Shown in pieces: positions 60,447 through 64,000 of a stretch of DNA of 64,000 nucleotides. Position 1 is the first letter of the stretch; each line of letters begins with the position of its first letter. Source of the DNA: Macropodus opercularis (taxonomy: Eukaryota > Chordata > Actinopteri > Anabantiformes > Osphronemidae). Under the pieces are notes generated by a model. The model was given only the letters and a program-made list of their open reading frames with translations. It had not been told where the DNA came from and did not search any database. The position numbers and the translations under genes were made by a program. The DNA lies in NCBI GenBank assembly GCA_030770545.1, contig CM061105.1, positions 12,135,001 to 12,199,000 on the forward strand, written 5' to 3'.

Positions 60447-63400
60447 TCACTCTGAGTCACTCTGGGCATCGTCTTCCACCTTAACGAGAGGCAGCTGATC
60501 TCCCCAGTCACTGCTCCGAGCACAGCGGTACACATCTCTGGTTAAAGAGAAAGAAACTATTTTCAGCCAGTCATCAGAACATGAAGGCCAGAACACAAAT
60601 GACAACGTGATTAAGTCACATTCACAATTAATACAATTACAATTAATCTTTTGTAATATATTTAGTGATCTTCACGTTTAGGTGATGCAGAGCATTTACC
60701 TGCTGTGCTTTCTCGCCGTCACTACCACATGTTGTATCTGCCCATTGGAGCAACACATGCGACAGTGAACGTGTCTCGTCCTGCGCTGCACTGGTGCGAT
60801 GAGCCTGGCCCAGTCCACACCTTCCGCTTGTGGCTGTGCTGGTTCTGTGCGAGTCATAATCAGGTAGCTGAACTTCTCCGTCTGATGGTCATTATGCTGC
60901 AAAAGGAATTACAGAGTAGACATTTTTCAGTAGAAGTTACATGAGTCAAACTAAGTTATTGTTCGATAATTTTCTCTAAACCTACTTTGCAGTTTGCACC
61001 AACTGCATTTGTCACAAATCCAGATGTGTAAAGACTTAGAAAATTTAAAAGCAAAGTTTAATCTTACCCCAGGAAGAGGCAGAGGTTTGTACACCTGTTG
61101 GAAGTTGCAGGGCATGACTGGCTCATGGGTAAATTTAGGACACATCAGGTCATGAGGACACTGCAAATGAAATGCCATAAAGCTGTGACTCTGCTTGTCG
61201 AAAGTGTGATGTGATATTTTAAAACCAGCAGGGACTTAAACGTACCGGAGCAAACACTGATGCTGGTCTAGAGTCATGGACGATCTTCTCTTGTTTCTGG
61301 AGAGAGAAAGTATCTGAAACGTAAACTTTTACCAACCTTTACCAAACAGTGGGGTCTCATGGACTGTATTTGAATACCTTTAATAATGTGTCTCTAGCCT
61401 CCATAAGCATCTGGTGGCCTTCTTTGGTCCCATTTTCCACAAGCACCTGTATCAGGAAAAACAATGGACAATAAGAAACGTATTGATCAGAATAAACAAA
61501 TCTATACACAAAATGACGTCACACAGAAAATCCATTTAACCAACCAGATAAGAGTTTGTCTTCCTCCACAGCGTAACCACTGCCTCTTCACGCTCCTTTG
61601 CACTGGGCAGCTCTGACAAGGTGAAGGCTGCAAAGACCAGGTCGAACTGCACCTGATGGGAAAAACGCTGCATTGTCAGGGCCCTTCACTCTGGAGATGT
61701 ACTGTACACGATGCACTAGATTTACCAGAAGCCATTCTTTACTACATGAACACAACCTTACCTTAGGAGAGACGGGGAGGAACTGTCTGAAGTAGACATG
61801 TTTGATGTGAGGTTCGGCTCTTTCATTATCTCCTGCTCAACACCCAAAAAAAGGAAAGAAATTACATCGTCTGTCCTGAACACGGGGAGAAAAGGGGCCT
61901 AACTATTTCCTATGTACCTTTGAGAAGTCGTTCTGCTAGATTGTTCATCGAGCCAGAGCTGTCTACACAAACCATCTCCTTTAAAGTGTCGCCCCAGCAG
62001 GCGTGTGATGCCCTGCAGGACATAGAGGCTGAATTTAGTTCTGTAGTTCAGACAAAACTTCTGTTAATGTCACTCAGGTTTCATGTAAACTAACCATGCG
62101 ACACTTCCGAGCCCTGACCCAAAGTCCAGGAGAGACTGGGGGGCAAAAGCAGGATCCTGCTTTTTAATCTGTAATAACACAAACATATTTAGAGGGCATA
62201 TTTTTCAGTAATCATGACATTTATCCCAGATTTTGCAGTTATGAATGTAAACATCTTTTCTGTGAATCTCTTGTACAATCATATGATTTAAACAGTGAAT
62301 CCCACCTCTTGTTCATACCTCATTTATAGCTCTCCTCACTGCAGCGTAGCCCCCAGCGAGCCGAGCCGCCATGTACACCACACACAACTCTTCATCATAC
62401 CTACACAGAGGCGAGTGGGCTGCATATAAACTACAGCTTAGACTTTCACCAGTAAGAAATAAATGGAAGTTACAGAGAACTTTTCTGAACACACCTACTA
62501 ATATAATTTAACACAATCTTTCTGGAAATAAGGAAATGAGTAGATAAAAGTGAGTGTTACTTCACTGGAGTCCAGTGATAGGTTGTTCTTTTGAGTTCTG
62601 ATAACACTTTCTTCCTGATGCGGTCTTCCAGCAATTGTTCATCTATATCTGTAATTATAAATGATCACATTTAATATTTTTAGTTCAGTTGTTTGTTTTA
62701 TCAGAATATTTTACACACTGCCTGTTTTCTTTACTTTGTATAGTTGCAATGTGCTCCATAAATTTAGTCAGTACATTCACACAGTATTAATTTCTGGATT
62801 TATAAGCTTTCTTACACACCTCCTGTCTTCTCCTTGGCTTTCTCCCAGAGTTCTTTCTCCAGGCTCACAGCTCTTTTCCTCAGAGTCACGTCCTCGACTG
62901 GTCGTTTTCTGCTCCACAGGAAGTTTGTGAGGGTGTGAGCGCGATCAGCCAGTCTAGTCACCTCAGCTCCTACAGGCGGAGAACGTCAAGAGTTGTTTAG
63001 CAATTTTAAATAACAATTTCAGGACCAGTAAAGCTATAGATAAATATGAGCTATTTTATAAGCACAAATGTAACTGAACTTACTGTGAACAATTGACCGT
63101 GCAGCTGTTTGGAGTTCCTCAGGTAGTGTCAGAGTTTTCAGGTTGCTCACGCCTGGGTGACTCCTGTGTGGTTCTCCTTTTAGGAAATCTGCCTGAGACT
63201 GTGCAGCTGCACTTATTCTCTGAGGATGAAAATGTATTTTTATTTAATAATATGACCTCTTGAAAACAAGTTAACATTCAAAATATTTGGGGTGATTAAA
63301 ATACAGTTTTTCTTAATGCACAGTTAATTGGAAAAGGGTGGATATACAAGAAATTCAAAGTCGCACTGTAGAGTTATGTTATTATCATTTGTAATTATAA

Positions 63401-63684
63401 TATTTTTGGTGAAAGTAGAAAAATGTCAAATATTTTCAAAGGAATAAAAATGTGTTAAAAGAGAAATGCATATAACACGTTAACAAACATCAAGTTTAAT
63501 GTTGTTCATCCTTGTTGTAAACAACGCCATGTGATTTTAACTCCTTTTTTAGTTTGTGTGCGTGACCTCTAAGCTCAAGATGCTGCTTTTAATCGTGTAG
63601 TGTCATTACACTCACCCTGAACACAGTCTTCGTGACAGACACCCCATGACAGAGGACACAGGCAGCGTAGCTCCGTGCAGCCAT
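60447..63684 (-). CDS. mettl17: METTL17 (Rsm22-like), mitochondrial ribosome small-subunit assembly factor
   Basis: 14 exons, listed 5' to 3' on the minus strand: 63684-63616, 63219-63084, 62969-62820, 62648-62561, 62400-62319, 62168-62095, 62012-61918, 61832-61762, 61652-61545, 61446-61378, 61296-61246, 61160-61068, 60896-60700, 60537-60447. All phases agree; 1,374 bases, 457 aa (human 456). The start MAARSYAACVLCHGVSVTK is basic and lacks acidic residues for over 30 positions, as in a mitochondrial presequence. The SAM-binding-fold signature is LLDFGSGLGSVAW. FRQFLPVSPKVQFDLV and TLSELPSA match the family. Cysteines in CPHDLMC, VMPC and HVHCRMCC correspond to the Fe-S cluster ligands described for METTL17. 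The protein binds the mitochondrial small subunit during assembly. The C-terminus RDVYRCARSSDWGDQLP is also characteristic. Confidence 0.95.
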
Positions 63685-64000
63685 ATCTTCGGAGTCCTAA
63701 CAGTTTTAAACACCTTAGTTTTCACTTAACATCTCATAAACATGGAGCACGTTAGGTTTTCACTGGTCCTTCAGCAAAACAGTTCCGTCTATCTTACATG
63801 TGGGAACCTTTTAATTTAGGAGTTCGGTTCTGCTGTGGAATGCATACAGGAGGGCTCACTCTGTGCTTTTTCGCTTGAACTTAAACATTTCCTACACACT
63901 TTTACAGTCAACATTTAAAACAAGGCTATTTTATAGTAGATATAGTAATTAAGAGATTTACGCTAATATCGCTTCGATGTAACTATTGTATATGTTTTGT
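63685..64000. other. mettl17 upstream region
   Basis: AT-rich sequence past the mettl17 ATG. It should hold the leader and promoter, but no clear CpG-rich core or TATA element was recognised. Confidence 0.35.

Noticed and set aside
1..64000. CRISPR arrays, prokaryotic operons, endogenous viral genes, tRNA or rRNA genes
   Set aside because: None was seen. Tandem repeats here are simple microsatellites, and no retroviral gag/pol-like frame or clover-leaf sequence was recognised.

Overview
This is a stretch of vertebrate nuclear DNA, almost certainly from a ray-finned (teleost, probably percomorph) fish. Genes are split by GT-AG introns with alternating phases. jcad and svil lie side by side on the same strand, as in other vertebrates. 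TRIM25/16-like RING genes of the kind that multiply in fish lie in a tandem array. No bacterial or viral gene organisation, CRISPR array or tRNA was seen.

Layout. (1) Positions 1-347 hold two weakly supported minus-strand exons of an unidentified gene. A CpG-rich block at about 1,300-2,000 may be a promoter. (2) jcad (+) codes in three exons between 4,980 and 11,866 (1,416 aa); its 3' UTR may end near 13,150 or 14,980. (3) A gene-poor stretch follows to about 21,300, with a possible early svil 5' exon at about 15,840-16,022 and several microsatellites. (4) svil (+) runs from 21,607 to 45,123. I assembled 38 coding exons whose phases all agree (2,638 aa), plus one in-frame candidate cassette exon (2,664 aa). 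(5) From 46,300 to 59,818 there is a tandem array of acyl-CoA thioesterase (ACOT/BAAT-family) genes, interleaved with minus-strand TRIM genes: acot A (intact, odd start), TRIM (intact, intronless coding), acot B (broken), acot C (intact, mosaic), TRIM remnant (RING end only), acot D (intact, most conventional). (6) mettl17 (-) is complete in 14 exons between 63,684 and 60,447 (457 aa), tail to tail with acot D.

How the genes relate. jcad and svil encode large cytoskeleton or junction proteins: JCAD at endothelial junctions, supervillin as a gelsolin/villin-family organiser of F-actin, myosin II and membrane. The acot genes encode Ser-Asp-His hydrolases of acyl-CoAs. The three intact ones end in tripeptides that look like peroxisomal targeting signals (AKL, SKM, ANL). 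The TRIM gene encodes a RING, B-box, coiled-coil and PRY-SPRY protein typical of fish innate-immune TRIMs. METTL17 is a mitochondrial ribosome small-subunit assembly factor.

The most informative region is the acot/TRIM array. It shows recent segmental duplication, decay and gene conversion at base resolution: a 231-bp block is nearly identical between acot A and acot C, and the sequence on its 3' side diverges abruptly. All identifications come from reading the sequence and from remembered family features; no database search was run.
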